Counted from the stretch's first letter, positions 14,793 through 24,043 are shown. The stretch is DNA of 35,755 nucleotides from JBBSUX01 sp038234045 (GCA_038234045.1 JBBSUX010000002.1:1-35755), one strand, 5' to 3'. A program made the numbers and translations. The notes: a model not told the origin generated them from the letters alone.

Positions 14793-17183
14793 ATGTCAGA
14801 TTCATCCCGAAAAAACGCGGCTGCGGCCAAGTCCACCGCTCGCAAATCCGACAGCGCTCCAGCCAAGATGCCGGCCGGCGCCGGTGGTGACGCTGCTGTC
14901 GAAAAAGCCAGGGCAACCAACGCGTTGGCCGCCGCTATTCCCTTTGCCCAGCACAAGCTCGACGAGCAGGGCCACAACAACGCCGTCTCGCCGCCCGAGG
15001 GTACCCACGCCGAGTCCAGTTCGCCGATGGTCGGCGCCAGCACGCTGGCCGAGAAGAACGAAAGCGCCAAGGTAGGCACGGCTGCCACACCCGGCACTAA
15101 CGCCACGGTCGAGTCGCTTGACCGGGTGCGCGCAGATGCCACCGGCCAGCCGCTGACCACCAACCAAGGTGTGCGCGTTGCCGACAACCAGCATTCGCTC
15201 AAAGCCGGCTTGCGTGGACCAGCACTGCTAGAAGATTTCATCCTGCGCGAGAAGATCACACACTTTGATCACGAACGCATTCCCGAGCGCATCGTGCATG
15301 CGCGCGGTGCTGCTGCGCACGGCTATTTCGAGTGTTACGAAGCGCTGACGGAGCTGACCGCGGCCGCACCGTTTCAACAGAAGGGCAAGATCACGCCGCT
15401 GTTCACCCGCATATCCACTGTCGCCGGTGAACGCGGTTCCAAGGACACGGCACGCGACGTACGCGGGTTTGCCGTCAAGTTCTATACCGACGAGGGCAAC
15501 TGGGATCTGGTGGGCAACAACATGCCGGTGTTTTTCATTCAGGACGCGATGAAGTTCCCGGATCTGGTGCACGCGGTCAAGCCCGAGCCGCACAACCAGA
15601 TTCCGCAAGCGGCCAGCGCACACGACACGTTTTGGGATTTCGTCTCGCTCAGCCCGGAATCCACCCACATGCTGATGTGGATCATGAGCGACCGCGCCAT
15701 TCCGCGCAGTTTGCGCATGATGGAAGGCTTCGGCGTACACACGTTTCGCATGGTCAATGCCAGGAACGAGTCCAAGCTGGTCAAGTTCCACTGGAAACCC
15801 AAGCTGGGCATGCACTCGCTGGTGTGGGACGAGGCAGTGAAGATTTCGGGCGCTGATCCGGACTACCACCGGCGCGATTTATGGGAAGCCATCGAGGCGG
15901 GCGAATACCCAGAATGGGAGCTGGGCCTGCAGGTCTTCGACGAAGCCAAAGCCGAGAAGTGGAGCTTCGATTTTCTGGATGCAACCAAGCTGGTACCCGA
16001 AGAACTGGTACCGGTGCAAATCGTCGGGCGTATGGTGCTCAACCGAAACCCGGACAACTACTTTGCCGAGACCGAGCAGGTGGCCTTTTGCGTTTCTCAC
16101 GTGGTGCCGGGCATCGACTTCACCAACGACCCTTTGCTGGCGGGGCGCATCCACAGTTACCTCGACACACAGATCAGCCGGCTGGGCGGCGCCAACTTTC
16201 ACGAAATCCCGATAAACGCGTCGATTGCGCCGGTGGCCAACAACCAGCGCGATGGCGCCCATCGCCAGACCATCAACCGTGGCCGCGTGGCTTATGAGCC
16301 CAACTCGCTAGCTGGTGGCTGCCCGTTCCAGGCTGGTTCGGCCACCGGTTTCGTTTCGTTCCCGCAGCCGGTGCAGGGCGACAAGGTGCGCGGCAACCCC
16401 GAAAAATTTGCCGACCATTACACCCAGGCCACGCTCTTCTTCGAGAGCCAGACCGACTGGGAGCAAGCCCACATCGTCGATGGCTTTCGGTTCGAGTTAT
16501 CGAAGCTCACCGTTCCGGCGATCCGCGAGCGCATGGTCGCGGGTTTGCGCAACGTGTCCCATGACCTGGCCCAGAAAGTCGCCGACGGGCTGGGCATCGA
16601 AACCCTGCCCGACGCACTACCAAAGGCGCTGCAAAAAGCCGTCAACCCCGAGATCGACCGCTCACCCGCGCTATCGCTTACGGCCCGTCCAGGAGACGGA
16701 TCTATTCGAACCCGCAACATCGCGATCTTGATCGCGCCCGGCGTCGATGGGCCAGCCGCAATGACAGTGCAGAAAGCGTTGGTCGAAAAGGGCGCGATTG
16801 CACGGCTGGTCGGCCCGCGCATTGGCGGTATCAAAACCGCCAGTGGAGACATGCTGCAAGCCAGCGCATCGATGGAAAACGAACCGGGATTTTTGTTCGA
16901 TGGCATGGTGCTACCGGCGGGTCAGGACGCCGTCGATGTGTTGGCCAAGCACCCGTTCACCATGGCCTTCATCAAGGACCAGTACCTGCACGGCAAGCCG
17001 CTGCTGGCACTCGGCGAATCGGCGTCGCTGATCGAAGCCGCCGACCTTCCGCCTGAGATGCCCAACGGTGACGCGGACCCAGGCCTCATCCTTTCGGACA
17101 AGGCGCAAGACGGTGCCCAACGTCTGATCGCGGCATTGGCCAGGCGCTATCCGGAACGGATCGAACCGCCAAAGCTCGCTTGA
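14793..17183 (+). CDS. katE: Large-subunit catalase HPII (KatE)
   Basis: The 796-residue monofunctional haem catalase converts hydrogen peroxide to water and oxygen. The distal His169 lies in RIPERIVHARGAAAHGYFE, the distal Asn in NWDLVGNNMPVFFIQDA, and the haem-ligating Tyr456 in RIHSYLDTQISRLG. After about residue 625 there is the extra DJ-1/PfpI-like (GATase1-like) domain that defines large-subunit catalases (RTRNIAILIAPGVDG onward). E. coli KatE has 753 residues; the excess here is mainly a low-complexity Ala/Lys-rich N-terminus of about 130 residues. GAGG at 14781-14784 supports the ATG. It is probably expressed in stationary phase or under stress, as in relatives. Confidence 0.97.
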   Translation: MSDSSRKNAAAAKSTARKSDSAPAKMPAGAGGDAAVEKARATNALAAAIPFAQHKLDEQGHNNAVSPPEGTHAESSSPMVGASTLAEKNESAKVGTAATPGTNATVESLDRVRADATGQPLTTNQGVRVADNQHSLKAGLRGPALLEDFILREKITHFDHERIPERIVHARGAAAHGYFECYEALTELTAAAPFQQKGKITPLFTRISTVAGERGSKDTARDVRGFAVKFYTDEGNWDLVGNNMPVFFIQDAMKFPDLVHAVKPEPHNQIPQAASAHDTFWDFVSLSPESTHMLMWIMSDRAIPRSLRMMEGFGVHTFRMVNARNESKLVKFHWKPKLGMHSLVWDEAVKISGADPDYHRRDLWEAIEAGEYPEWELGLQVFDEAKAEKWSFDFLDATKLVPEELVPVQIVGRMVLNRNPDNYFAETEQVAFCVSHVVPGIDFTNDPLLAGRIHSYLDTQISRLGGANFHEIPINASIAPVANNQRDGAHRQTINRGRVAYEPNSLAGGCPFQAGSATGFVSFPQPVQGDKVRGNPEKFADHYTQATLFFESQTDWEQAHIVDGFRFELSKLTVPAIRERMVAGLRNVSHDLAQKVADGLGIETLPDALPKALQKAVNPEIDRSPALSLTARPGDGSIRTRNIAILIAPGVDGPAAMTVQKALVEKGAIARLVGPRIGGIKTASGDMLQASASMENEPGFLFDGMVLPAGQDAVDVLAKHPFTMAFIKDQYLHGKPLLALGESASLIEAADLPPEMPNGDADPGLILSDKAQDGAQRLIAALARRYPERIEPPKLA

Positions 17184-17200
17184 TGGGTTGATGGGCGATT

Positions 17201-17218
17201 GCGCGACGGCGGTCGCGC
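17201..17218. terminator. GC hairpin between convergent katE and EamA genes
   Basis: GCGCGAC (17201-17207), a 4-base loop and GTCGCGC (17212-17218) lie in the 47-base gap between the convergent genes. There is no T-run on either side, so its action as a bidirectional terminator is only likely. Confidence 0.45.
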
Positions 17219-17230
17219 GCAGGCTATGCC

Positions 17231-18286
17231 TCAATGCGTGTGCGCGTGATGCACATCCGGCACATGCGCGTGCGTGTGCCGGGTCGGCTCATGTAGGTGC
17301 CAATGGCTGTGCTCCGTAGCGGGTAACTGCGCGTGAGTGTGATCGTGATGTCCGTCGTCATGCCGGTGCGCATGCTCATGACCGAGCGGCTCGTGCGTGT
17401 GCTCGTGGCTGTGACGTTCCACCAGATGCACGATCACGCCCGCGAGCATCAGCAGCCCGCCCAGCGCCATGCCCCAGCTCAGGTTGCGGTCTCCCAGGGC
17501 GATGGCAACCAGCGCGCCGATGAAGGGCGCAAACGCAAACACCGATCCAGTGCGCGCCGCGCCGAAAGAGCGTTGCGCCAGCAGGTACAGGCGCAGGCTC
17601 AAGCCGTAGCCGGTGGCGCCGATGGCAAGCAAGGCAAGGGCTGGCTTCCAGTCGGGGAGCGGCTCCAGAACGATGAGCGCAATACATGCCGTCGCACCCG
17701 CACCAAGAATAGATTTGCCGAGGACCACCTGGCCGGGATCGCGTTCGGCCAGTGTGCGGGACAAGGTGTTGTCGACGCCCCAGGCCACGGTTGCCACCAG
17801 TACCGCGAGCAGCCCCAGAAGTTGAGCGTTGCCGGCCGCCGCTCCGCGATCAACCACCAGCACCACGCCACCTGCGAGCAATAGCAGCACCGCGCACCAG
17901 ATGCGCGGCCCCATCATTTCCTGGTACAGGATACGTGCCAGAACGGCGGTAAACACCGCCTCCAGCGCCAGCATCAGGGAGCCGCTCGTGCCGCTGGTGT
18001 GCTGGAGTCCCCAAGCCAGCGCAACCGGGCCGATTGCCGCGCCAAATAGCGCCATCAACGCAAGGCGTTTCAGATCGCTGCGGCGCAACGACGCTTCGCG
18101 CTCGACCGGCCGGCGCAGCAGGTAACCCATGCACGCAGCCCCGGCGTATAGCAGCGCCGCAGTGGTGAAAGGCCCCAACCCCACGCCCGCGCGCTGAACA
18201 AAAGGGGTGCTGATGCCGAACATTGCAGCGGCCAGAAGCGCCAGCATGGCGCCTTGCAAAGCGGGCAGGCGTGGGTGAATTTTCAT
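17231..18286 (-). CDS. EamA/DMT-family exporter with His-rich C-terminal tail
   Basis: The 351-residue product has about ten transmembrane helices in two EamA domains (first ALLAAAMFGISTPFVQRAG, second GLLAVLVATVAWGVDNT), the layout of drug/metabolite exporters. The last 60 residues are hydrophilic and contain about 23 histidines in HxH and HH patterns with Asp and Glu, like the metal-binding loops of Ni/Co/Zn transporters. The tail is unusual for EamA proteins and suggests metal or metalloid export, or metal sensing. I chose the ATG at 18286 because the first helix begins soon after; the longer frame to 18328 is less likely. It is divergent from arsH. The substrate is not known. Confidence 0.88.
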   Translation of the reverse strand: MKIHPRLPALQGAMLALLAAAMFGISTPFVQRAGVGLGPFTTAALLYAGAACMGYLLRRPVEREASLRRSDLKRLALMALFGAAIGPVALAWGLQHTSGTSGSLMLALEAVFTAVLARILYQEMMGPRIWCAVLLLLAGGVVLVVDRGAAAGNAQLLGLLAVLVATVAWGVDNTLSRTLAERDPGQVVLGKSILGAGATACIALIVLEPLPDWKPALALLAIGATGYGLSLRLYLLAQRSFGAARTGSVFAFAPFIGALVAIALGDRNLSWGMALGGLLMLAGVIVHLVERHSHEHTHEPLGHEHAHRHDDGHHDHTHAQLPATEHSHWHLHEPTRHTHAHVPDVHHAHTH

Positions 18287-18510
18287 GGGCAATATTGTGA
18301 ATGGCTCTAAGCGTGTCGGAGTGCACAAGAGGTGTTTTCATAAAACGAATGTGAAGCATCCCTTCATACTTCCCGATCATTTGAGCCCCGTGAAGAATAA
18401 ACATACCTGTTTGCCATGAACGATCTCGTCTCTTTCCCTGCTGGAAACTGCTGCTGCTACGGAGCGCCGTGCGAACTGGCGTGCTCGCCGGTCGAACGGG
18501 AAACGACGGC

Positions 18511-19275
18511 ATGAGGATGCGCACTCTCACCGACCCCGACAGCCTGCCGGCGCTGGATGAATCATTCGCCAGCCGGGACCCGGCAGCCACCCTCGCGCCG
18601 AGCGTGCCGCCGGTTCGTATCCTGCTGCTGTACGGCTCGCTGCGTCCCCGGTCGTTTTCGCGGCTGGCTGTCGAAGAAGCGGCGCGGGTGCTGCAATTCT
18701 TCGGCGCCGAAACGCGCATCTTCGATCCCTCGGACCTGCCTTTTCCCGACCAGGTCGCCAATGACGATCACCCGGCCATCAAGGAATTGCGGGCGTTGTC
18801 GCAATGGTCCGAAGGCCACGTGTGGTGCAGCCCCGAGCGCCACGGGCAGATCACCGGCTTGATGAAGGCGCAGATCGATCATTTGCCGCTCGAAATTGCT
18901 GGAATGCGGCCCACGCAGGGACGCACGCTCGCCGTCATGCAGGTGTCGGGCGGCTCGCAGAGCTTCAATGCCGTCAACACCCTGCGCCTCCTGGGCCGCT
19001 GGATGCGCATGTTCACCATCCCCAATCAATCGAGCGTGGCCAAGGCGTATCAGGAGTTCGACGAGGCCGGCCGCATGCGGCCATCGCCCTACTACGACCG
19101 CATCGTGGACGTCATGGAGGAGCTGGTGCGCTTCACCGTGCTGATGCGGCCTCACGTCGCAACGCTGACCGACCGATATTCAGAGCGCAAGGCCGCCGGC
19201 GAAACCGTCGACCTGACGGCCGATCTCTCCGCTATCGCGACCGCCACCACGATCAACCGATTGCCACCCGCCTGA
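18511..19275 (+). CDS. arsH: ArsH, NADPH-dependent FMN oxidoreductase
   Basis: The 254-residue flavodoxin-like protein has the FMN-binding loop YGSLRPRSFSRLAVEEA, the ArsH-typical SPERHGQITGLMKAQIDH and LAVMQVSGGSQSFNAVN, and a C-terminal helix ending after LTDRYSERKAAGE. ArsH oxidises trivalent organoarsenicals such as methylarsenite to less toxic pentavalent forms and also reduces some quinones and dyes. The start is uncertain: ATG at 18511 and 18517 are close together, and an upstream GTG at 18469 is possible; 18511 gives the usual length. No arsR, arsB or arsC is nearby. The divergent His-rich exporter is the only candidate partner. Confidence 0.93.
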   Translation: MRMRTLTDPDSLPALDESFASRDPAATLAPSVPPVRILLLYGSLRPRSFSRLAVEEAARVLQFFGAETRIFDPSDLPFPDQVANDDHPAIKELRALSQWSEGHVWCSPERHGQITGLMKAQIDHLPLEIAGMRPTQGRTLAVMQVSGGSQSFNAVNTLRLLGRWMRMFTIPNQSSVAKAYQEFDEAGRMRPSPYYDRIVDVMEELVRFTVLMRPHVATLTDRYSERKAAGETVDLTADLSAIATATTINRLPPA

Positions 19276-19371
19276 CCGCGAAAAAGACCTGCGACATTCT
19301 TCTAACATCCCATCCGCCGCTGCCGCTTCGGCAACGCGCGCGGCCCACGTCAAAAAAGGAAGGAGTCACCG

Positions 19372-20184
19372 TTGCCAGATCTGGATATTGCTGGACGCAA
19401 ATTCAAGGTCCACACGCTTACGCTCGCCGATACCGCCGCTGCCACCATTCGTGATGAAGCCGCCGCGATCTTTGCCTTGTTCCTGAAGCGCGAGGCCGAG
19501 TTTGGCGTCCACCCTTCGGTGGTGATCGATTACCCCGATCTCTCCGACCGTTCGCTATCCGGGTTTCTGGCCGATGCGGCGGCCTACGTCGCCAAGCGGG
19601 CGGCATCGATGCCAGACGACCCGGCCGGGGTCGCCATCGTTGTTCTCACCACCTACGCAGATGTGGTCGGGTCGGGCTTCGCAGCGGCGGGATACAAGAC
19701 GGTGCGCATCGACATGCCCGCCGGCCCCGACCACACCGCTGCATTCCTTCTACCGGCGCGCGACCCCGGGCTGGCTGCTCGCACCCTCTACATCGAAGCG
19801 GTGAACGAGGAAGACGAAAAGATCAAACCGTCGTTCGTTCTGAAATTGACCGATGAGCGCGGCCACCTCTGCGGCGGCGCGTGCGGCTCCATCCATGAGC
19901 GAGAGGGACAGCGTTACGCCTATCTGGCGACCATGACGCTTGCGCCAGGAGTGCCTGAAGGCAGTGGCAGCGCGCTGGTGGCGCAGCTCGTGCAATTTTT
20001 ACGCAGTCAGGGCGTAGCGATGGTGCACCTCGGAACGCAAACCGCCGGCAGGTTCTACGAAAAAATGGGTTTCAAGGTTGAGCATCGGCTGGTGCGCAAT
20101 CTGCGGGCTCGGCAACAGGATGGGCAGGAGATCACGGGCGATTTGGTGATGCTGAGCATGAAGTTGCAGACTCGGCAACCGTAG
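19372..20184 (+). CDS. GNAT-family N-acetyltransferase with extra N-terminal domain
   Basis: The 270-residue product starts at TTG 19372, backed by a strong purine-rich ribosome binding site (AAGGAAGGAG just upstream). The second half is a GNAT fold: acetyl-CoA motif A appears as GVPEGSGSALVAQLVQFL, followed by VHLGTQTAGRFYEKMGF, the usual final strand-helix region. The first 125 residues form an alpha/beta segment (LADTAAATIRDEAAAIFALF and AIVVLTTYADVVGSGFAAAG) that I do not recognise; it may be a degenerate second GNAT domain or a regulatory domain. The substrate is unknown. It is convergent with the restriction-modification gene. Confidence 0.82.
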   Translation: MPDLDIAGRKFKVHTLTLADTAAATIRDEAAAIFALFLKREAEFGVHPSVVIDYPDLSDRSLSGFLADAAAYVAKRAASMPDDPAGVAIVVLTTYADVVGSGFAAAGYKTVRIDMPAGPDHTAAFLLPARDPGLAARTLYIEAVNEEDEKIKPSFVLKLTDERGHLCGGACGSIHEREGQRYAYLATMTLAPGVPEGSGSALVAQLVQFLRSQGVAMVHLGTQTAGRFYEKMGFKVEHRLVRNLRARQQDGQEITGDLVMLSMKLQTRQP

Positions 20185-20227
20185 CAGCCAACTCAAGCGA
20201 AACGGCGAACGACTCGACGTGCTTCGC

Positions 20228-20269
20228 CGGTTGCGGCGGCCACCACCGCAACCGCCACAACCGCCACAA
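20228..20269. repeat. Hairpin and 9-base tandem repeat between convergent genes
   Basis: CGGTTGCGG (20228-20236), a 9-base loop and CCGCAACCG (20246-20254) form a perfect 9-bp stem. It overlaps three tandem 9-base units of CCGCCACAA type (20243-20269), ending at the stop codon of the minus-strand gene. It is a possible bidirectional terminator without T-runs. Confidence 0.5.
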
Positions 20270-23200
20270 CTACATCGACGAAACCGAACGCCAGCGTGCT
20301 CGGCCATCCTTCGCCGCTGCCGCGTCGGCAACGCGGGCGCGGCCGACGGCTTCCAGCGTTTCGAGGATGCGCGGCAGGCTTTTCTTCCAGGCGCCACGGC
20401 TTTTGAAAGCGATCTCCACCTCGGCCAGCGATAGCCCCGTACTCGCGGCGGCGGCGCTGCCGAGCAGGTCAGCCACCGCCCGCATCTGCTCGGGCAGCGT
20501 AGCCGGCCAAGGCCGAGCGGCGCCGCTGGTACCGTCCGATGCACTCGCCGGGCTCGCCGCGCCTGAGCCGGCACCATGTTTGGCGCCGCGAGCGCGTCGG
20601 GGCGCCGGATCTGGCAGATCGAGAGAACTTTGAATGAAATGTGCCTCTTGCGCTTTGTTTTCAAGCGCTACTAGCTCTTTATTCGATAGTGTTTGTGAGT
20701 TTGGAGCGGAGGCGGACGCTGCCGCCGGGTTCTGAAACTCTGGCCGCAGCCAGCGCACCGTGCCGGCTTTTTCTTCCGCTGCGCGGCGGGCGTTGAGCGC
20801 CACCAGGCGTTCGAGCAGCGTGGCAGTGGCAGTTGCGGCTGCCTCGCCGCCATCCGCCAGCGGTGCGCGTAGATCGGCCCAGCCGTAGGCTTCAAGCACA
20901 GCGGCGTCGAGCTCGTCGTGCAGCTCTTTGAGCACCCCGACCAGGCCTTGTTCGTGGATGATTTTTTCTTTGGGGGTGAGCGCGCGCGGCACGCCTGCGC
21001 CACGGGCAGCGCTTTCATTGGCGCGCAGCAGTTCGAGCACGTTGTACATTCCCGTCAAGGTGAGCGTGGCGTGTGCTGCCTGCTGGCGTTTGCGGTGCGC
21101 GTCGATCTGCTCGGCGAGGGCGCCGATGCGTACCCGGAGTGCGGGCGTGAGGCCGGTGTCTTCGTCGGGGAAGGGGAAGGTTTCGAAGCAGCGGGATTTG
21201 TTGTAGCGGGGGTCGTTGCCAACGCCAAGACGTGCGCCCGTCGCAAGGGCCCATTCGATGTGCGTTCGACTCGAAAGCACGCCGAGCAAATGCGCGTCGT
21301 CACTTGCGATGGCGATCAACATGTTGTCGGGCAGGATGCTCGCATCCAGAAATTGGAACGTGCGGTGCTTGGAGGTTTCGACGGTGGCGATGTAGCGGGG
21401 AAGGCCGGCGAGCGCCGGACGCAACTCGCGCCTTGGCTCACCGAAGATCCACCAGCTGTCGCGGTAGGTGGCGCGGTTGTTCTGATCGCGCTCCGGTTTG
21501 ACGCGCTCCGTGACGCGCTGGTATGCGGCTGGGAACTGATTGCGTGCTTGATGCGCGCTCAAACCGAAAAGATCGATGACCATCACGTCGCGCGGCCGGT
21601 CCGTCAGATCGCGGCCGTTGCGGTACGCGCGGATGTGCGAATCCAGTCCCACGACCGTACCAAGCCCGAGCGCCGTCGCCTCGTCTTTGGTCACGATGAA
21701 ACCGGCACCATGCAGCTTGACGCCAGGTGATGAAATTCCGCCGTTGGCCTGAAGGGCGACGGCCATTCCCACGTTCGCGCCAATGCTCAGGTCCGCATGA
21801 ATCACCCCGCCTTCTTCGGCCAGCAGCACGGCCGACTCGCCGGATTTGCTACCGGTTTCCCGCTCCACACGCAGTAGCCGGGCGATGGCAGTTTGGGATG
21901 ACGGCTGCGCCACCGTCATTGCGATCCGTACAGCAGCGCCATCGGTACTGTCCACCCACGGATGATCAGGAATCGCAAAGCTCAATTCCAAGCCGCTATC
22001 CAACACCTTCTGCAACACCCGCCGGTTGAAGGTTTGCCGGATGCTGTTGGTGGTGATGAAGCCAAAGCGCTGCGCCGTGCCAGCCAACACCTGTGCGGCG
22101 GCGTGTTGCCACCAGTACATGACGAAATCTGCGCTTTCGGGCACATCCTTCCAGGTGGCGCGCAGTGACTGCACATAACCGTCGCCGAGCGCGGCGCGCA
22201 TGGACGATGCGCCAATGAACGGCGGATTTCCGACGATGAAATCCGCCTTGGGCCACGCCGCCTTCCGCGCGCCGGTATATTTCCACTGGGCGATCTGCGC
22301 TGATTCATCCGGCACCAGCTTGCCGGTGACAGGGTGTGGTTTGAAGCTGCGCCCATCCCAGCGCGTCAACACTTTTCCATTCGCATCGAGCGCCGGCTCC
22401 TGTGCATCCCAGGCCAGCACCGCGTCGCGGCATTCGATATTTCCGTAGTCGTGCACAACAGGCTCGGCCACAGCGGCGTTGCCTCGGGTGCGGATGTGCC
22501 ACTGCAAGAATCCGATCCACAGCACCAGCTCGGCCATGGCAGCGGCGCGGGGGTTGAGCTCGATGCCGCGCAGTTGCTGCAGGGTGACTGTTTCGCCCTC
22601 CAATCCCAGCGCGGCCTGGCTGTCGCCCAGGTCGTGCAGCAGGTTCAGCACTTCGCCTTCCAGGCGTTTGAGGTGCTCCAGCGTCACGTAAAGAAAGTTG
22701 CCACTGCCACACGCTGGATCGAGCACGCGCAGGGTGCAGAGCCGGTGGTGAAAGCGGCGGACCTCTGCGCGGGCTTCGGCCAGTTTGTCGTCGTGCTTCT
22801 TCTGGTCGGCCTTGCTGGCGCCTGTCCATTGCTCGGCTTCCTGCGCCAGCAGCACGGCGGCGGCTTGCGCGTCGGCCCATTCGGCGCGCAATGGTTCAAT
22901 CACGGTGGGCATCACCAGCCGCTCGACATAGGCGCGCGGGGTGTAGTGCGCGCCGAGAGCATGACGCTCGACCGGGTTCAGCGCACGCTCGAGAAGGGTG
23001 CCGAAAATGGCGGGCTCCACTTCGCGCCAGTTGGCGTGCGCAGCAGCGATCAGCTGATCGATCTGCGCGGTGGTGAGCACAAGGCTGTAGCCATCCTCGC
23101 CGCTGCCCTTGAAGAGCTTGCCGTTGAAGCGCAGCACGTTTTGCCCCAACGTGGCGCTGTAGCCGCGCTCGCCGCCACGGTCCATGTCGGTCCAGAGCGC

Positions 23201-24043
23201 GCGCAGGGCGTTGGCGAGCGTTTGCGGCGTGGCGCGGTGGCGTCGTAGCAGTTCGATAAAGGCGCCAGCGGGCAATAGCTCGACATCTTCGGCAAACATC
23301 GAGAACAGGCAGCGGGTCAGAAACGCGGCGACCTGTTCGCTGCGCTGGCCGGCTTCTTCCATCGAGCGGGCAAGGCGGGCAAGCTGGTCGGCTACCTCAC
23401 GCGTAACGCGGGCGGCGATTCGGCTGGGGTCGAGCGCGTCGGGGTTGGTCCAGATCAGGCGCAGGCGCTGCTGCACTTCTGGCAGCGCCAGATCGGCCAG
23501 CGCAATGCGGTGGCTGCGCGCATCGGGAAACGGCGTGTAGGTGGCGCCGCTGCGGGTGAAATCGGCATACAGCTCGATCACATGGCCCACATCCGCCACC
23601 ATCAAAAACGGCACCCGCCCCTCAGAAGCGGGCAAGGCGCGCGCATAGGCCTGCGCCTGCGCATGGGCGGCGAGCATGGCGGTTTTGAAGCGGTCGCTAC
23701 CGGCTTTGATTTGCCGCAGCTTTTTGCTCTCCCACACGAAGTGGCCGCGCCGGTAGCAGTCGATGCGGCGGGCTGCTTCACCACCATCGGCAAAGTGCTC
23801 TTTCAGCGGGCGCTCGAACATGTAGTCGGGTTGATGCGTCACGCGCGGCAGATCGAGAAGATCGCACAGTTCGGCCACGAAGCTCTGCGAGGTGGCCAGC
23901 TCCGACGCATCGGTGGCCTGCACGGTGCGCCAGCGCTCGATGAAGGCGGCGGCATCTACGACAGGTACCGCTGGCTCGGCGGGTTCCGCAGAGGTGTTCG
24001 CAGCAGGTTTGAGGGGAGCGGAGGAGGGCGATGAAGGCGGCAC
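20270..24043 (-). CDS. MmeI-like (type IIL) restriction-modification enzyme, N6-adenine methyltransferase
   Basis: This 1257-residue single-chain enzyme carries an N-terminal nuclease-like motif: Asp95, then Glu105-Ser-Lys107 (RRIDCYRRGHFVWESKKL). The D-x9-E-x-K spacing is that of MmeI, which I recall as D70/E80/K82. A helical connector follows, then the gamma-class adenine methyltransferase core with motif I DPACGSGNFLY (from residue 442) and motif IV NPPF (606-609). A target-recognition region (about 640-930) and a C-terminal helical part with a winged-helix-like end complete it. It should methylate one adenine per site and cut at a distance, with specificity set by its own recognition domain. 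It is longer than MmeI (about 920). The GTG start at 24043 lacks a clear ribosome binding site. A repeat sits in-frame in the C-terminal linker. Confidence 0.88.
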   Translation of the reverse strand: MPPSSPSSAPLKPAANTSAEPAEPAVPVVDAAAFIERWRTVQATDASELATSQSFVAELCDLLDLPRVTHQPDYMFERPLKEHFADGGEAARRIDCYRRGHFVWESKKLRQIKAGSDRFKTAMLAAHAQAQAYARALPASEGRVPFLMVADVGHVIELYADFTRSGATYTPFPDARSHRIALADLALPEVQQRLRLIWTNPDALDPSRIAARVTREVADQLARLARSMEEAGQRSEQVAAFLTRCLFSMFAEDVELLPAGAFIELLRRHRATPQTLANALRALWTDMDRGGERGYSATLGQNVLRFNGKLFKGSGEDGYSLVLTTAQIDQLIAAAHANWREVEPAIFGTLLERALNPVERHALGAHYTPRAYVERLVMPTVIEPLRAEWADAQAAAVLLAQEAEQWTGASKADQKKHDDKLAEARAEVRRFHHRLCTLRVLDPACGSGNFLYVTLEHLKRLEGEVLNLLHDLGDSQAALGLEGETVTLQQLRGIELNPRAAAMAELVLWIGFLQWHIRTRGNAAVAEPVVHDYGNIECRDAVLAWDAQEPALDANGKVLTRWDGRSFKPHPVTGKLVPDESAQIAQWKYTGARKAAWPKADFIVGNPPFIGASSMRAALGDGYVQSLRATWKDVPESADFVMYWWQHAAAQVLAGTAQRFGFITTNSIRQTFNRRVLQKVLDSGLELSFAIPDHPWVDSTDGAAVRIAMTVAQPSSQTAIARLLRVERETGSKSGESAVLLAEEGGVIHADLSIGANVGMAVALQANGGISSPGVKLHGAGFIVTKDEATALGLGTVVGLDSHIRAYRNGRDLTDRPRDVMVIDLFGLSAHQARNQFPAAYQRVTERVKPERDQNNRATYRDSWWIFGEPRRELRPALAGLPRYIATVETSKHRTFQFLDASILPDNMLIAIASDDAHLLGVLSSRTHIEWALATGARLGVGNDPRYNKSRCFETFPFPDEDTGLTPALRVRIGALAEQIDAHRKRQQAAHATLTLTGMYNVLELLRANESAARGAGVPRALTPKEKIIHEQGLVGVLKELHDELDAAVLEAYGWADLRAPLADGGEAAATATATLLERLVALNARRAAEEKAGTVRWLRPEFQNPAAASASAPNSQTLSNKELVALENKAQEAHFIQSSLDLPDPAPRRARGAKHGAGSGAASPASASDGTSGAARPWPATLPEQMRAVADLLGSAAAASTGLSLAEVEIAFKSRGAWKKSLPRILETLEAVGRARVADAAAAKDGRARWRSVSSM
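20636..20698 (-). repeat. Short AT-rich interspersed repeat inside the methyltransferase gene (copy C)
   Basis: GCGCTT (20650-20655), a 7-base loop and AAGCGC (20663-20668) repeat exactly the core architecture of copy A at 7506-7524, within a low-GC patch that is otherwise foreign to this GC-rich gene. It is translated in frame as part of the low-complexity linker (SNKELVALENKAQEAHFI) between the catalytic part and the C-terminal winged-helix-like end, where an insertion would be tolerated. Confidence 0.7.

Noticed and set aside
17333..17884. Plus-strand open frame opposite the His-rich exporter
   Set aside because: It has no family features; the His-rich codons of the real gene simply leave the other strand free of stops.
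20243..20269. Tandem 9-base units considered as a CRISPR-like array
   Set aside because: The units are too short and contiguous, with no spacers and no cas genes nearby.
20918..23248. Long plus-strand open frames (20918-21730 and 22334-23248)
   Set aside because: Both lie opposite the MmeI-like gene and have the composition of reverse-frame shadows.
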